Source of the DNA: Pseudomonadota bacterium
Lineage (GTDB): Bacteria; Pseudomonadota; Gammaproteobacteria; Burkholderiales; Gallionellaceae
Direction: 5' to 3'
Assembly (NCBI GenBank): GCA_021821945.1
Contig: JAJZTF010000012.1
Coordinates: forward strand, 1 to 64,000
Length of the DNA: 64,000 nucleotides
Shown here: in pieces, positions 1 through 8,776 of the stretch
Position numbering within the stretch: position 1 is the first letter of the stretch
How the letters are laid out: each line of letters starts with the position of its first letter
Made by a program: the position numbers and the translations under genes
The notes under the pieces: model-generated
What the model saw: the letters and a program-made list of their open reading frames with translations, nothing else
The model's database searches: none
What the model was told of the DNA's origin: nothing

Positions 1-145
1 CTGGGCGAGTTGCACACAAGCGCGCGCAACAAACTCAAGAGTGCGCAAAAACGCCCTTCGATTATCGCTGCGTGTTGGATGCAGGCTACGCTCTGGTAAT
101 GTCATGATTTATGGAAAGCTCAATAATCAATCAGGGAGGAAATGT

Positions 146-1288
146 ATGAGTAGCGAATCACCCGGTTTTTTCCGTCAGCTTCCGAGTGCGCTTCCAGGGC
201 TGGTATTGATCATCGTCACCATGATGGTCATACGCATCTGGATCGAACCCTGGATGGCGCATACCAAGATATTCGGCATGTCCAAGCCGCTCACGGATGC
301 TTTTCATCTCAATTACATCCTGCTTGGCATCATCAGCGGCATGTTTTACCGCAACGTCATCTTCGGCGGAAGGATGCCTGCCATGCTGGTCGACGGCTTC
401 AGGCTTTCGCGGCTGATGATCAAGGTCGGGATCATACTTCTGGGCTCCCTTTATACCTTCTCCGCGATCATCAGGCTTGGCTTCACGGCAATCGCGCTGA
501 TCAGCGCATTTGTCGTGCTCACGGTGCTCCTGGTGCTCTGGCTTGGCAGGGTCTTCGGGCTTGACCGCTCGATGACCGCGGTGCTTGCCAATGCGCTCAG
601 CATCTGCGGCGTGAGCGCAGCGGTGGCGACCTCCCCCGCGGTGGAAGCCAAGGCCAGCCATGTGGCTTATGCGATCGCGACGATACTGGGCTTTGGCGTA
701 CTGACCATGTTCCTGAGCCCCTACATCGGGCACGAGCTTGGCCTTACCAGCATGCAATACGGCGCGTGGATAGGCACCGGGATATTGAACACCGGACAGG
801 TGGTGGCCGCTGCGCTGGCTTTCGACCCGCAGGCAGGCCCCGGAACCGCGCTTGCCGTCGCCGAAGTGTGGAACGTGATGCGCGTGATCGCCATCCCTTT
901 CGCGGTGTTCGCGGTCACGCTCTGGTACTGGGCGGGCAAGGATGCGGTGGACAGCCAGGGAAAAAGGCAGGGCCTGGGCTCGCTGCTGGTCGAAAAGTTT
1001 CCGGTGTTCGTGATCGGCTTCATGGCGATGGTGTTTCTGACCAGCATGGGCGCGTTCGGCGATGTGGGCGTGGAAAGCGGACATTCCCCCTCCCCGGCCA
1101 TCATGTCCTTGCGCGTCACGATGCAGTGGATCTTCGGTTTCGGCCTTGTGGGCCTGGGCGGCTTCATAGACTTCGATGAACTGCGTCAGGCAGGAGGTGC
1201 GCCCTTCAGGCTGGGCCTGCTGGTTGGCACGACGAAATACATCGTGGCATTGCTGGTCGTCCTGCTGCTCAAGCAGTACTTTGTTTAA
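146..1288 (+). CDS. YeiH-family (UPF0324) putative sulfate exporter
   Basis: A 380-residue inner-membrane protein with about ten hydrophobic segments, of the YeiH/UPF0324 family annotated as putative sulfate exporters; the transported substrate is not firmly known. Family-typical stretches are the small-residue segment ALSICGVSAA near the middle and GTGILNTGQVVAA after it. The frame is open from position 41, but ATG at 146 is preferred because AGGGAGGA lies at 133-140, five bases upstream; the N-terminal extension looks non-coding. It starts a plus-strand group with a 48-residue membrane peptide and a Usp protein. Bases 1-145 upstream hold no recognisable gene. Family assignment is secure; function is inferred. 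Confidence 0.88.
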   Translation: MSSESPGFFRQLPSALPGLVLIIVTMMVIRIWIEPWMAHTKIFGMSKPLTDAFHLNYILLGIISGMFYRNVIFGGRMPAMLVDGFRLSRLMIKVGIILLGSLYTFSAIIRLGFTAIALISAFVVLTVLLVLWLGRVFGLDRSMTAVLANALSICGVSAAVATSPAVEAKASHVAYAIATILGFGVLTMFLSPYIGHELGLTSMQYGAWIGTGILNTGQVVAAALAFDPQAGPGTALAVAEVWNVMRVIAIPFAVFAVTLWYWAGKDAVDSQGKRQGLGSLLVEKFPVFVIGFMAMVFLTSMGAFGDVGVESGHSPSPAIMSLRVTMQWIFGFGLVGLGGFIDFDELRQAGGAPFRLGLLVGTTKYIVALLVVLLLKQYFV

Positions 1289-1308
1289 TCTTGCTACCGG
1301 GAACAACA

Positions 1309-1455
1309 ATGGCTAAAGAAGATAAGGTTAACGAGGCAGGCGATGCGGGCATGGGGAACAAGGCATCGCTCTTCAAGGACGATCGTGCCGAGGACATCGG
1401 CGCGATCATCATCACGGTGGTCATCGTGGTGGCGATCGTGCTGCTGAAAAAGTAG
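1309..1455 (+). CDS. 48-residue single-span membrane peptide, unknown function
   Basis: An open frame of 49 codons from ATG 1309 to TAG 1453-1455. The N-terminal about 30 residues are hydrophilic and charged (starts MAKEDKVNEAG, then FKDDRAEDIG); the C-terminal about 17 residues are a hydrophobic run (AIIITVVIVVAIVLL) ending in KK, so it looks like a tail-anchored inner-membrane peptide with its N terminus in the cytoplasm. It begins 20 bases after the YeiH-like stop, and its stop is one base before the Usp ATG at 1457 (TAGCATG), so translation of all three is probably coupled. The ribosome site is weak (CGGGAA). I do not recognise a family. Coding status is supported by composition and perfect fit between neighbours. 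Confidence 0.7.
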   Translation: MAKEDKVNEAGDAGMGNKASLFKDDRAEDIGAIIITVVIVVAIVLLKK

Positions 1456-1456
1456 C

Positions 1457-1903
1457 ATGGGTTTTGGCAGCATCGTCGTCGCGGTCGACGGTTCGGAAGC
1501 CACAAACGAGGCGCTGGACCACGCCGTCTTTCTGGCCAGGAATCAGCAGGCGGGGCTGCTTGGCATCTTCGTCGTGGATTCGAAGTGGCCGGATTTCATC
1601 GGCAACGACTGGCAATCAGCGAGGGGGGCGAGGCAGGGCTTTCTCGACTACATAAGAAGAGAACAGGAAGAACAGGCCGAGCTTGCGCGCTCGCAGTTTT
1701 CGCTTGCCTCGCAGGGAATGGAAGGAGCGGTGTTTTCTGTTCATGCGGGAGATCCTGCTTCGGTGCTTGTCGCGCAGACGGGCACCGCGGGAATTCTGCT
1801 CGCGAGCAGGCGCGTCTTCCAGGTCAGCGGAAGGCCGAGCCTGAGATCGCTCGCCGCAACGCTTGCCAAGAAGGCCCTTTGCCCCCTGATGCTGTTTCCC
1901 TGA
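1457..1903 (+). CDS. Universal stress protein (UspA) family
   Basis: A 148-residue single-domain Usp protein with the family's N-terminal strand and loop (SIVVAVDGSEAT, residues about 5-16) and helix with ALDHAVFLA. The C-terminal part holds AGILLASRRV and ends LCPLMLFP, equivalent to the usual last strand. The nucleotide-binding signature G-x2-G-x9-G-(S/T) of ATP-binding members is not seen; the corresponding stretch reads ASRRVFQVSGRPSLRS, so this may be a non-ATP-binding type. Such proteins act in the cytoplasm as stress or signalling modulators; the partner is not known. It directly follows the small membrane peptide (one-base gap) and converges on the PAP2 gene. Confidence 0.85.
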   Translation: MGFGSIVVAVDGSEATNEALDHAVFLARNQQAGLLGIFVVDSKWPDFIGNDWQSARGARQGFLDYIRREQEEQAELARSQFSLASQGMEGAVFSVHAGDPASVLVAQTGTAGILLASRRVFQVSGRPSLRSLAATLAKKALCPLMLFP

Positions 1904-1910
1904 GCCCCGG

Positions 1911-2444
1911 CTAGATGCATAGCAAGGATGCCGATGCGATGGCTGCGCCGAGCGCGATCCCGGCCAGCACGTCTGTCGGGTAGTGCAGCCCAAGCACGGG
2001 GCGGGAGAGGGCGACCAGCGCTGCAAAGGGGATCACAAGCCAGGCGAGACCCGGGAAATAGTATGTCGAGATAATGCTGAAGGAAACGGCGTGCATCGTG
2101 TGGCCGGAGGGGAAGCTGAACTGGTCCAGGGTTTTCCCGGCGCAGATGATGGATGGATGGACGTTGAAGGGCCTGGGGCGCAGCGTGTGTTTCTTGATGA
2201 GCTTGTAGATCAGGGTTGCGATGAGTCCGACCGCCAGCATGTGCAGAACGGCCGGCAATGCCTGCTGCTGGAATCTGTAAAGGAGCAGCGCCATCAGCGT
2301 GTACCAGAATATGCCGTCTCCCAGGCGGCTTGTCAGGCGGAAGAGATGGCGCACATAGAGATTGCGGCTCTGCCTGTTGAACAGCAGGCAGAGCGCCGCG
2401 TCGAAGTCGTTAATCCGTTGCAGCGGCGAATTCAGGTTGGCCAT
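1911..2444 (-). CDS. PAP2-family membrane lipid phosphatase
   Basis: A 177-residue integral membrane phosphatase of the PAP2 superfamily, which removes phosphate from phosphatidate, undecaprenyl pyrophosphate or related lipids on the outer face of the inner membrane. All three signature motifs are present: KHTLRPRP (residues about 85-92), PSGH (about 113-116) and SR-x5-H-x3-D (about 147-157). About five membrane segments are predicted by hydrophobicity. The start at 2444 is supported by GAGGGAA a few bases upstream, inside the end of the glycosyltransferase gene, giving a 35-base overlap. It is the last gene of a minus-strand unit dgkA-glycosyltransferase-PAP2. The exact substrate cannot be read from sequence. 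Confidence 0.9.
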   Translation of the reverse strand: MANLNSPLQRINDFDAALCLLFNRQSRNLYVRHLFRLTSRLGDGIFWYTLMALLLYRFQQQALPAVLHMLAVGLIATLIYKLIKKHTLRPRPFNVHPSIICAGKTLDQFSFPSGHTMHAVSFSIISTYYFPGLAWLVIPFAALVALSRPVLGLHYPTDVLAGIALGAAIASASLLCI

Positions 2445-3630
2445 TCGATGTTCCCTCCGTACGCAATGTCTTGAGCAGCATGGATTCCATCTGGTTCATG
2501 ATGTGATTCCATCCTTGCGTCCTGACCGCCTCGTGCGCGGCCTGGCCCAGGCGCGCCATGCGCTGCCGGTCCTCGATGAGCAGCACAGCCTGCAGGACGA
2601 AGGTCCGTTCGTCGCCCATGGGCACCAGCACGCCGTTTATGTCGTTGACGATGTGCTGGCGCGCCGCCGCGTAATCGAAGGCGACCATCGCAAGGCCGCT
2701 TGCCATCGCCTCTATGGTGACATTGCCATAGGTCTCGGTCAGGCTGGGGTAGATGAAGATGTCGCCGGAGGCATAATGCTCGGCCAGTCTTTCCCCCTTC
2801 TGCATTCCAGCAAAGAATATGTCCGGATGCTGTTTCTGGAGCCCTGCCCGCGCCGGCCCGTCGCCCACCAGCACCATCCTGGCATCGGGGCTTGCTTCGC
2901 GCATCCTGTAAAACGCCTCTATCGCAAGGCCCAGATTCTTTTCCGGGGCGAGGCGGCTCACCAGCATCACGACCGGCGTGCTGTCGTCCGCCCCCCAGGA
3001 CGCGCGGAGCTCGGCGCTGCGCCTGGCCGGATTGAATAGCCGGGTGTCGACGCCGCGGGAGACTACTTCCACATTGCGGTAGCCGGCTTCAGAGAGCTGG
3101 TTCTGCAGTTCGTGCGTGGGAACCAGCGTGCAGGCGGCCCTGTTGTGAAAATGCTTAAGGTAAGCCGCAATGGGCCATTTCAGAAGGCCTATTCCATAGT
3201 GCTTGGTATAGCTGTGGAAGTTGGTGTGGAAGTCCGTGCTGACGGGAATCCCTAGCTTTTTCGCGGCCGCGAGGGCAGACCAGCCAAGCGGCCCTTCGGT
3301 TGCGATATGAACGATGTCAGGGCGCTCCTCCTTCCAGAGCCCAAGCAGCCTGCCCTTGGCAGGAAGGCCGGACTTGAGTTCGGGATAGCCGGGAATGGGC
3401 ATGCCTCTGACCAGCGTCTCCCGATAGTTCGGGTCGCTCGCCGGACTGTCGTTGCGATGCTGGCGCGGCCTGATCAGGTGTATCTCGTGGCCGCGTTCGC
3501 AAAGCCCATGGACCATGCGCCCTATCGTGATGGCAACGCCATTGACCTCGGGTATGTAGGTTTCAGTGACCAGCGCGATGCGCAGGCGTCTGGGCAGTCC
3601 TTCTTCGTTCTGTGTCATCATGAGGCGCAT
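2410..3630 (-). CDS. GT4-family glycosyltransferase (MgtA/SqdX-like)
   Basis: A 406-residue GT-B fold glycosyltransferase of family GT4. The N-terminal acceptor domain starts LRIALVTETYIPEVNG, typical of transferases acting on lipid or phospholipid acceptors. The C-terminal donor domain carries SRLAPEKNLG and the E-x7-E signature in TETYGNVTIEAMASG (residues about 300-315). Nearest named relatives by motif are GDP-mannose-dependent MgtA and sulfoquinovosyl SqdX types; the sugar donor cannot be decided. The neighbours, a PAP2 phosphatase (overlap 35 bases) and DgkA (45-base gap), suggest a role in glycolipid metabolism. The start is uncertain between 3630 (MRLMM) and the internal methionines at 3621 and 3618; none has a clear ribosome site. 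Confidence 0.88.
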   Translation of the reverse strand: MRLMMTQNEEGLPRRLRIALVTETYIPEVNGVAITIGRMVHGLCERGHEIHLIRPRQHRNDSPASDPNYRETLVRGMPIPGYPELKSGLPAKGRLLGLWKEERPDIVHIATEGPLGWSALAAAKKLGIPVSTDFHTNFHSYTKHYGIGLLKWPIAAYLKHFHNRAACTLVPTHELQNQLSEAGYRNVEVVSRGVDTRLFNPARRSAELRASWGADDSTPVVMLVSRLAPEKNLGLAIEAFYRMREASPDARMVLVGDGPARAGLQKQHPDIFFAGMQKGERLAEHYASGDIFIYPSLTETYGNVTIEAMASGLAMVAFDYAAARQHIVNDINGVLVPMGDERTFVLQAVLLIEDRQRMARLGQAAHEAVRTQGWNHIMNQMESMLLKTLRTEGTSNGQPEFAAATD

Positions 3631-3675
3631 CGTGCAGCGGCCGCATGAATCTTTCGTGAAGCTTTGTTGAAGATT

Positions 3676-4047
3676 TCATGAAGCCATCAGAACCAGCGCC
3701 CAGACGACCACCACGTTGATGAGGCTCACCAGCACTGCAGCGCTGCCGATGTCCTTTGCGCGCTTGGCAAGGTCGTGGCTGTCAAGGGAGATTCTGTCCA
3801 CCGTCGCCTCTATCCCGGAATTGATCAGTTCGACGATGATCACCAGCAGCACGCTGCCTATCATCAGCGCCTTGCCGATCAGGCTGCCGGGCAGGAACAG
3901 GGCGAGCGGTATCAGGATGAAGGCCAGCAGCACTTCCTGCCGGAAGGCGTCCTCATGCTTGTAGGCTGCGCGAAATCCGGCCAGGGAATAGCCGAATGCA
4001 TTGATCAGGCGACGCAATCCGGTCTTGCCTTTGTAGGGACTTTCCAT
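3676..4047 (-). CDS. dgkA: Diacylglycerol kinase
   Basis: A 123-residue small integral membrane kinase of the prokaryotic DgkA family, phosphorylating diacylglycerol to phosphatidate at the inner membrane with ATP and so recycling lipid headgroup by-products. Family landmarks are AFRQE (residues about 34-38), ELINSGIEATVDRI (about 73-86) and AKDIGSAAV (about 96-104), with three membrane helices and the normal family length of about 120. It is the first gene of a minus-strand unit followed by the GT4 glycosyltransferase and the PAP2 phosphatase. No clear Shine-Dalgarno sequence is seen before the ATG. Assignment is secure. Confidence 0.95.
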   Translation of the reverse strand: MESPYKGKTGLRRLINAFGYSLAGFRAAYKHEDAFRQEVLLAFILIPLALFLPGSLIGKALMIGSVLLVIIVELINSGIEATVDRISLDSHDLAKRAKDIGSAAVLVSLINVVVVWALVLMAS

Positions 4048-4103
4048 TGCTGTTCATCCGTTGTGGTTTTAAAAGTTCGAGCGGGCCTGAAGATAGCATG
4101 CGC

Positions 4104-4126
4104 AAAAAAAAACGCGCAATGCGCGT
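4104..4126 (-). terminator. Intrinsic terminator after the OlsB-like gene
   Basis: Read on the minus strand, ACGCGC (4126-4121), ATT loop and GCGCGT (4117-4112) form a six-pair GC stem followed by eight T at 4111-4104. It lies 20 bases beyond the stop of the OlsB-like gene at 4146 and separates that gene from dgkA. Confidence 0.85.
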
Positions 4127-4145
4127 CAAGGGGGGATGTGCGGTT

Positions 4146-4904
4146 TTATGAGGCACGGCGCAGGAAATGCCGGGTCGCGCGCGCGCTGATGCGCGATACG
4201 GGAAGCAGGATGAAGAGATCCGCGCAGTTGAACTCGGGATCCCAAGCGGGCTCGCCTGCGATATATGCGCCAAGGCGCAGATAGCCTTTGATCAGCGGCG
4301 GTATGATCACGTCGAGATTCTGTTCCAGCGATTCGATGGGCAGGCGTTGATGGGGCGTGACGCGCAGTTCCTCGGGGGAGGCATGAAGCTTGAAGACCTT
4401 GTTGAACACGCTCGCTGCATAGTGGCCGCCATCGCTCATGCCGATGCTGGCGCAGCCGATCAGGTATTCGTGATTGCGCCTCGTGATGTATTCGGCAAGC
4501 CCCGACCAGAGCTGGGCGATCGTCGCGCCGTCCCTGTAGTGAACATCCACGCAGGAGCGGCCGACTTCGGCCATGCGTCCCCTCAGATGTCCGAGACTGC
4601 TCATGTCGAATTCGGTTTCGGAATAATATCCGCCTGCCTTGCATGCCTGCTCGGGGGAGAGGATGCGGTAGGTTCCAACGACCTTGCTGTTGCTCTGGTC
4701 CCGCACCAGAAGATGGTCGCAGTATTCGTCGAAGCGGTCGATGTCGAGGCCAGACGAGGCGCTGGGAAGTTTTGCGCCCATTTCCAGACCGAACACCTGA
4801 TAGCGTATGCGCTGCGCTTCCTTGATGTCGTCGGGTGATTTTGCAAGTTCGCAGCTCAGGCCGCGAACGGGCTTTGCGGTTGCAGGATGTAACAGGTCAA
4901 GCAT
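4146..4904 (-). CDS. OlsB-like GNAT-fold N-acyltransferase
   Basis: A 252-residue protein of the autoinducer-synthase/OlsB type acyltransferase family (Pfam Acetyltransf_5 group). Members such as OlsB attach a 3-hydroxyacyl chain from acyl carrier protein to the amino group of ornithine, the first step of ornithine lipid synthesis; others make other N-acyl amino acids. Seen here: AQRIRYQVFGLEMGA near the N terminus, DEYCDHLLVRD, VVGTYRIL and AEVGRSCVD, all typical of the family. ATG 4904 is chosen over the TTG at 4916 because GGAGG (4913-4909) precedes it and overlaps the codons after the TTG. No OlsA acyltransferase is adjacent, so the final lipid is unknown. It has its own terminator. Confidence 0.82.
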   Translation of the reverse strand: MLDLLHPATAKPVRGLSCELAKSPDDIKEAQRIRYQVFGLEMGAKLPSASSGLDIDRFDEYCDHLLVRDQSNSKVVGTYRILSPEQACKAGGYYSETEFDMSSLGHLRGRMAEVGRSCVDVHYRDGATIAQLWSGLAEYITRRNHEYLIGCASIGMSDGGHYAASVFNKVFKLHASPEELRVTPHQRLPIESLEQNLDVIIPPLIKGYLRLGAYIAGEPAWDPEFNCADLFILLPVSRISARATRHFLRRAS

Positions 4905-4980
4905 GATCGCCTCCAAGGGGTAGTGCGATCAGCTTATGTCCTGCATGTTGCAGGCGGGTTAAGCGCATGTGAAAGATAGG

Positions 4981-5769
4981 TTAAACGGCGCCCTTCATGG
5001 GCTGCGCGATGACAGCGCTTCCCCACAGCCTGGACATGATCAAGGTCGCGGTATTTGCATATCCGCTGGTGAAGAAGCGGCAGGTTCCTGCGCCTGCTCT
5101 GGTATCAGTAAGCTCGGTCAGGAGCCTGCGCTGCAGCTGGCGGGCGACCGCCTCTCCCGTGTCGATCAGCGGGATGGCGGGGCCTGCGACCTGCCTTATC
5201 ATCGGTGCGAGAAACGGATAATGGGTGCACCCCAGGATCAGCGTGTCCGCACCGCGTGAGAGGAGTGGCCTCGTGTAGCGCTCGACGAGGCTCAGGGTGC
5301 GGGGCCCCTCAAGATCGCCCGATTCAACCTGCTCGACGAGGCCGGGGCAGCCCTGAGTGATGACTTCGATGTTCTTCGCATGGCGCTCGAGCAGCGCTGC
5401 AAAGCGCGCGCTCCTGAGCGTGCCGGCTGTCGCGAGCACGCCCACCACGCCGCTACGGGTCGCCAATGCGGCGGGCTTGACGGCGGGCTCCATGCCTATG
5501 ATCGGACATTCAATATCGCAGCGCAGTTTGGCTGCCGCTGCCGCAGTCGCGGTGTTGCAGGCGACCACGATGGCTTCCGCGCCCTCTGCGACCAGAAAAC
5601 GCGTCAGCTCGACGGCGCGCTGCTCTATGTAATGCTGGGGCTTGTCGCCATAGGGTACATGGGCCGAATCCGCGACATAGACGAGATCCGCATCGGGAAG
5701 CGTCGAGCGGATGTGGCGCAGCACGGAAAGTCCGCCCACTCCGGAATCGAACACGCCTATGGTTGTCAT
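4981..5769 (-). CDS. murI: Glutamate racemase
   Basis: A 262-residue cytoplasmic racemase that converts L-glutamate to D-glutamate for peptidoglycan. The two catalytic cysteines are seen in VACNT (Cys71) and GCTHYP (Cys181), with the N-terminal GVFDSGVGGLSV holding the conserved Asp8 and Ser9. Length matches the family (about 260-285). The ybiT stop lies four bases upstream of the murI start, so it is probably the second gene of a ybiT-murI minus-strand unit. Assignment is secure. Confidence 0.96.
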   Translation of the reverse strand: MTTIGVFDSGVGGLSVLRHIRSTLPDADLVYVADSAHVPYGDKPQHYIEQRAVELTRFLVAEGAEAIVVACNTATAAAAAKLRCDIECPIIGMEPAVKPAALATRSGVVGVLATAGTLRSARFAALLERHAKNIEVITQGCPGLVEQVESGDLEGPRTLSLVERYTRPLLSRGADTLILGCTHYPFLAPMIRQVAGPAIPLIDTGEAVARQLQRRLLTELTDTRAGAGTCRFFTSGYANTATLIMSRLWGSAVIAQPMKGAV

Positions 5770-5773
5770 GGGA

Positions 5774-7372
5774 TCAGAGCGCCATGCCCTGCTCGCGCAG
5801 ATATTCCTCGTAGGTGCCGTGGTAGTCGGTCACCCCTTTTTCGGAAATCTCGATGATGCGGGTGGCGAGCGACGAGACGAATTCGCGGTCGTGGCTCACG
5901 AAGATCAGCGTGCCCTTGTATTCGAGCAGCGCCGTGTTGAGCGACTCTATCGACTCCATGTCCATGTGGTTGGTCGGTTCGTCCATCAGCAAAACATTGG
6001 GCCGCGAGAGCATCAGCTTGCCGAAGAGCATGCGCCCCTTTTCGCCGCCCGACAGCACCTTCACCTGCTTTTTCGCCTCGTCGCCTGAGAAAAGCAGGCG
6101 CCCGAGGGTCGCGCGCACCGCCTGGTCGTCGTCATTCGGGCCGCGCCATTGCGTCATCCAGTCCGTCATGCTCAGGTCGGCTGCAAATTCCGCGCTGTGG
6201 TCCTGGGCGTAATAGCCTATCTTCGCCTTCTCCGTCCATTTGATGGAGCCGGTGTCGGGAGTCAGGTCGCCCGCAAGGCAGCGCAGGAGCGTGGTCTTTC
6301 CGATGCCGTTGGGGCCGATGATCGCGATCTTCTCCCCGGCATCGATGCGGAAGTTCACGTTGGAGAAGAGCACGCGGTCGAAGCCCTTGGACAGCTTCTC
6401 GACCTCGACTGCGGTGCGGTGCAGCTTCTCCTTCTCGTCGTATTCGAAGCGGATGAACGGATACTGTCGGCTGGATGGCTTGATGTCCTCGATCTTGATC
6501 TTTTCGAGCTGGCGGGCGCGCGAAGTGGCCTGCCTGGCCTTGGAGGCATTCGCGGAGAAGCGGGCGACGAAGGCCTTGAGCTCAGCGACCTTCTCCTTCG
6601 CGCGCGCGTTGTCGGCAGCCTGCTGTTCGCGGGCCTGGGTCGAGGCCAGCATGTAGTCGTCGTAGTTGCCGGGATAGGTCGTGATCTTGCCGTAGTCAAG
6701 GTCGCACATGTGGGTGCAGACGCTGTTCAGGAAATGGCGGTCGTGCGAGATGATGATCATCGTCGACGTGCGCGTGTTGAGGATGTTTTCCAGCCAGCGT
6801 ATGGTGTTGATGTCGAGGTTGTTGGTCGGTTCGTCGAGCAGCAGGATGTCCGGGTTGGAAAACAGCGCCTGGGCCAGCAGCACGCGCAGCTTGAAGCCAG
6901 GCGCGATCTCGCTCATCCTGCCCTGGTGCAGGTCGATTCCGATGCCGAGCCCCAGCAGCAGTTCTCCCGCCCTGGCTTCCGCGGTATAGCCGTCGAATTC
7001 CGCGAAGGCCGCCTCGAGATCGGCCGCGCGCATGTAATCCTCCTCGGTCGCGTCGGCATTCGCGTAGATCGCATCGCGCTCCGACATCACCTCCCACATC
7101 TCGCTGTGGCCCATCATCACCACGTCCAGCACGCGGTTCTCTTCATAGGCGAACTGGTCCTGGCGCAGCTTGCCCAGGCGCTCCCCCTTGTCCAGCATCA
7201 CCTCGCCCGAAGTCTGAACGAGGTCTCCTCCCAGTATCTTCATGAAGGTGGACTTGCCGCAGCCGTTCGCGCCGATCAGGCCGTAGCGGTTGCCGTTGCC
7301 GAATTTGACGGACACGTTCTCGAACAGCGGCTTGGAGCCGAATTGCATGGTGATGTTGGCGGTGGAAAGCAT
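5774..7372 (-). CDS. ybiT: ABC-F ribosome-associated ATPase, YbiT type
   Basis: A 532-residue soluble tandem ABC ATPase of the ABC-F family, which acts on the ribosome in translation rather than in transport. It resembles E. coli YbiT over its whole length (about 530 residues). Walker A of domain 1 is GANGCGKST (about 34-42) and of domain 2 GPNGIGKTT (about 350); Walker B stretches are [11 protein letters not shown] and [11 protein letters not shown]. The two domains are joined by the charged linker rich in Ala/Arg/Lys with [12 protein letters not shown]. No membrane segments. It is divergent from gshA and followed after four bases by murI. One difference from E. coli is Cys in place of Ser in the first P-loop (NGCGKS), which should be tolerated. 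Confidence 0.93.
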   Translation of the reverse strand: MLSTANITMQFGSKPLFENVSVKFGNGNRYGLIGANGCGKSTFMKILGGDLVQTSGEVMLDKGERLGKLRQDQFAYEENRVLDVVMMGHSEMWEVMSERDAIYANADATEEDYMRAADLEAAFAEFDGYTAEARAGELLLGLGIGIDLHQGRMSEIAPGFKLRVLLAQALFSNPDILLLDEPTNNLDINTIRWLENILNTRTSTMIIISHDRHFLNSVCTHMCDLDYGKITTYPGNYDDYMLASTQAREQQAADNARAKEKVAELKAFVARFSANASKARQATSRARQLEKIKIEDIKPSSRQYPFIRFEYDEKEKLHRTAVEVEKLSKGFDRVLFSNVNFRIDAGEKIAIIGPNGIGKTTLLRCLAGDLTPDTGSIKWTEKAKIGYYAQDHSAEFAADLSMTDWMTQWRGPNDDDQAVRATLGRLLFSGDEAKKQVKVLSGGEKGRMLFGKLMLSRPNVLLMDEPTNHMDMESIESLNTALLEYKGTLIFVSHDREFVSSLATRIIEISEKGVTDYHGTYEEYLREQGMAL

Positions 7373-7507
7373 ATGAGAGACCCGTTCTTCAAAATTTCAA
7401 ATGCGGATTTTAACATCGCGCGGCATTCAGCGGTTCCGGGTTCTTGGGATCAGCATGATCCATGGCGATAGGCTAGAATATGGGTATTCCTTTCCGGCAA
7501 AATACTC

Positions 7508-8776
7508 ATGGTTCCTCATCTGACGACTGCACTCAATGGCCCGCTGCTCGATCTCGAAAGGCGGTTCCTCGCCGCCCTGCCCAACATAGAGCACTGGTTT
7601 CGCAAGCAGTGGCAGGAGCATGCAGCACCCATCTATGCGTCCGTGGACCTGAGAAACAGCGGCTTCAAGCTGGCGCCCGTCGACACGAATCTCTTTCCGG
7701 GCGGGTTCAACAACCTCAACCCGGACTTTCTTCCGCTCTGCGTGCAGGCGATGCAGGGCACGGTGGAGAAGATCTGCCCCGAAGCGAGGGGCGTGCTTCT
7801 GATCCCGGAAAATCACACGCGCAACCTGTTCTATCTGCAAAACGTCGCCCAGCTCGTCACGATACTCAAGCAGGCCGGCATGCTCGTGAGGGTGGGCAGC
7901 CTCCTGCCAGAGATCGTGAGTCCCACCAGGATAGCGCTGCCGGAGGGGGGCGAGCTGACGCTAGAGCCCCTGGTGAGAAACGGCAACCGGCTTGGACTAT
8001 CGGGCTTCGATCCCTGCGTGATACTGCTCAACAACGATCTCTCGGCAGGGGCGCCGGACATCCTGAAAAACCTCGAGCAGACCATCTTCCCGCCGCTTTC
8101 GGCAGGCTGGTATGTCAGGCGGAAATCCAGGCACTTTGCCGCATATGATCGCGTGGCGAACGAGTTCGCAGCACTTCTTGGCATAGATCCCTGGCTCATC
8201 AATCCCTATTTTGCGACCTGCAGCCAGATCAATTTCCACGAACGGGTGGGCGAGGAATGCCTCGCAGCGCAGGTCGACGCGGTGTTGCAGAAAATGCGCG
8301 CCAAGTACGCCGAGTACGGCGTGAAGAACGACCCCTTCGTGATCGTCAAGGCGGATGCAGGCACCTATGGCATGGGCATCATGACGGTCAAGGACGCCAG
8401 CGAAATCACCGGCTTGAATCGCAGACAGCGCAACAAGATGGCGGTCGTGAAGGAGGGGCTCGAAGTCTCGGACGTGCTGGTCCAGGAAGGCGTATACACC
8501 TTCGAGAACATCAACGAGGCGGTGGCAGAACCCGTCGTCTACATGATCAATCATTCCGTGGTCGGCGGATTCTATCGCGTGCACACCGACCGCGGCGTGG
8601 ACGAGAATCTCAATGCGCCGGGCATGCATTTCGTGCCATTGGCTTTCGAGTCGTCCTGCACGCTGCCCAATCCGGACAGGGCACCTGACGACATGCCCAA
8701 CCGTTTCTATGCCTACGGCGTGGTCGCCCGCCTGGCATTGCTTGCAGCCTCCCTTGAGCTGTCAGAGGATAAATGA
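7508..8776 (+). CDS. gshA: Glutamate-cysteine ligase, proteobacterial GshA family
   Basis: A 422-residue enzyme of the GshA family found mainly in beta- and some gammaproteobacteria (Pfam GshA), unrelated in length and motifs to E. coli GshA. It makes gamma-glutamylcysteine from glutamate, cysteine and ATP, the first step of glutathione synthesis. Typical stretches are DTNLFPGGFNNL (about 58-69), IPENHTRN, VKADAGTYGMG (about 279-289) and VGGFYRVH. The ATG at 7508 has no obvious ribosome site; TAGAAT at 7474-7479 could be the -10 of its promoter. It overlaps apbE by four bases (ATGA). In many relatives the next gene is gshB; here apbE takes that place. Confidence 0.9.
   Translation: MVPHLTTALNGPLLDLERRFLAALPNIEHWFRKQWQEHAAPIYASVDLRNSGFKLAPVDTNLFPGGFNNLNPDFLPLCVQAMQGTVEKICPEARGVLLIPENHTRNLFYLQNVAQLVTILKQAGMLVRVGSLLPEIVSPTRIALPEGGELTLEPLVRNGNRLGLSGFDPCVILLNNDLSAGAPDILKNLEQTIFPPLSAGWYVRRKSRHFAAYDRVANEFAALLGIDPWLINPYFATCSQINFHERVGEECLAAQVDAVLQKMRAKYAEYGVKNDPFVIVKADAGTYGMGIMTVKDASEITGLNRRQRNKMAVVKEGLEVSDVLVQEGVYTFENINEAVAEPVVYMINHSVVGGFYRVHTDRGVDENLNAPGMHFVPLAFESSCTLPNPDRAPDDMPNRFYAYGVVARLALLAASLELSEDK

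Noticed and set aside
1..145. Possible N-terminal extension of the YeiH-like protein from position 41
   Set aside because: A perfect ribosome site precedes ATG 146 and the extension has no family resemblance.
4905..4916. TTG at 4916 as start of the OlsB-like gene
   Set aside because: The following codons overlap the GGAGG ribosome site of ATG 4904, so the later ATG is the natural start.
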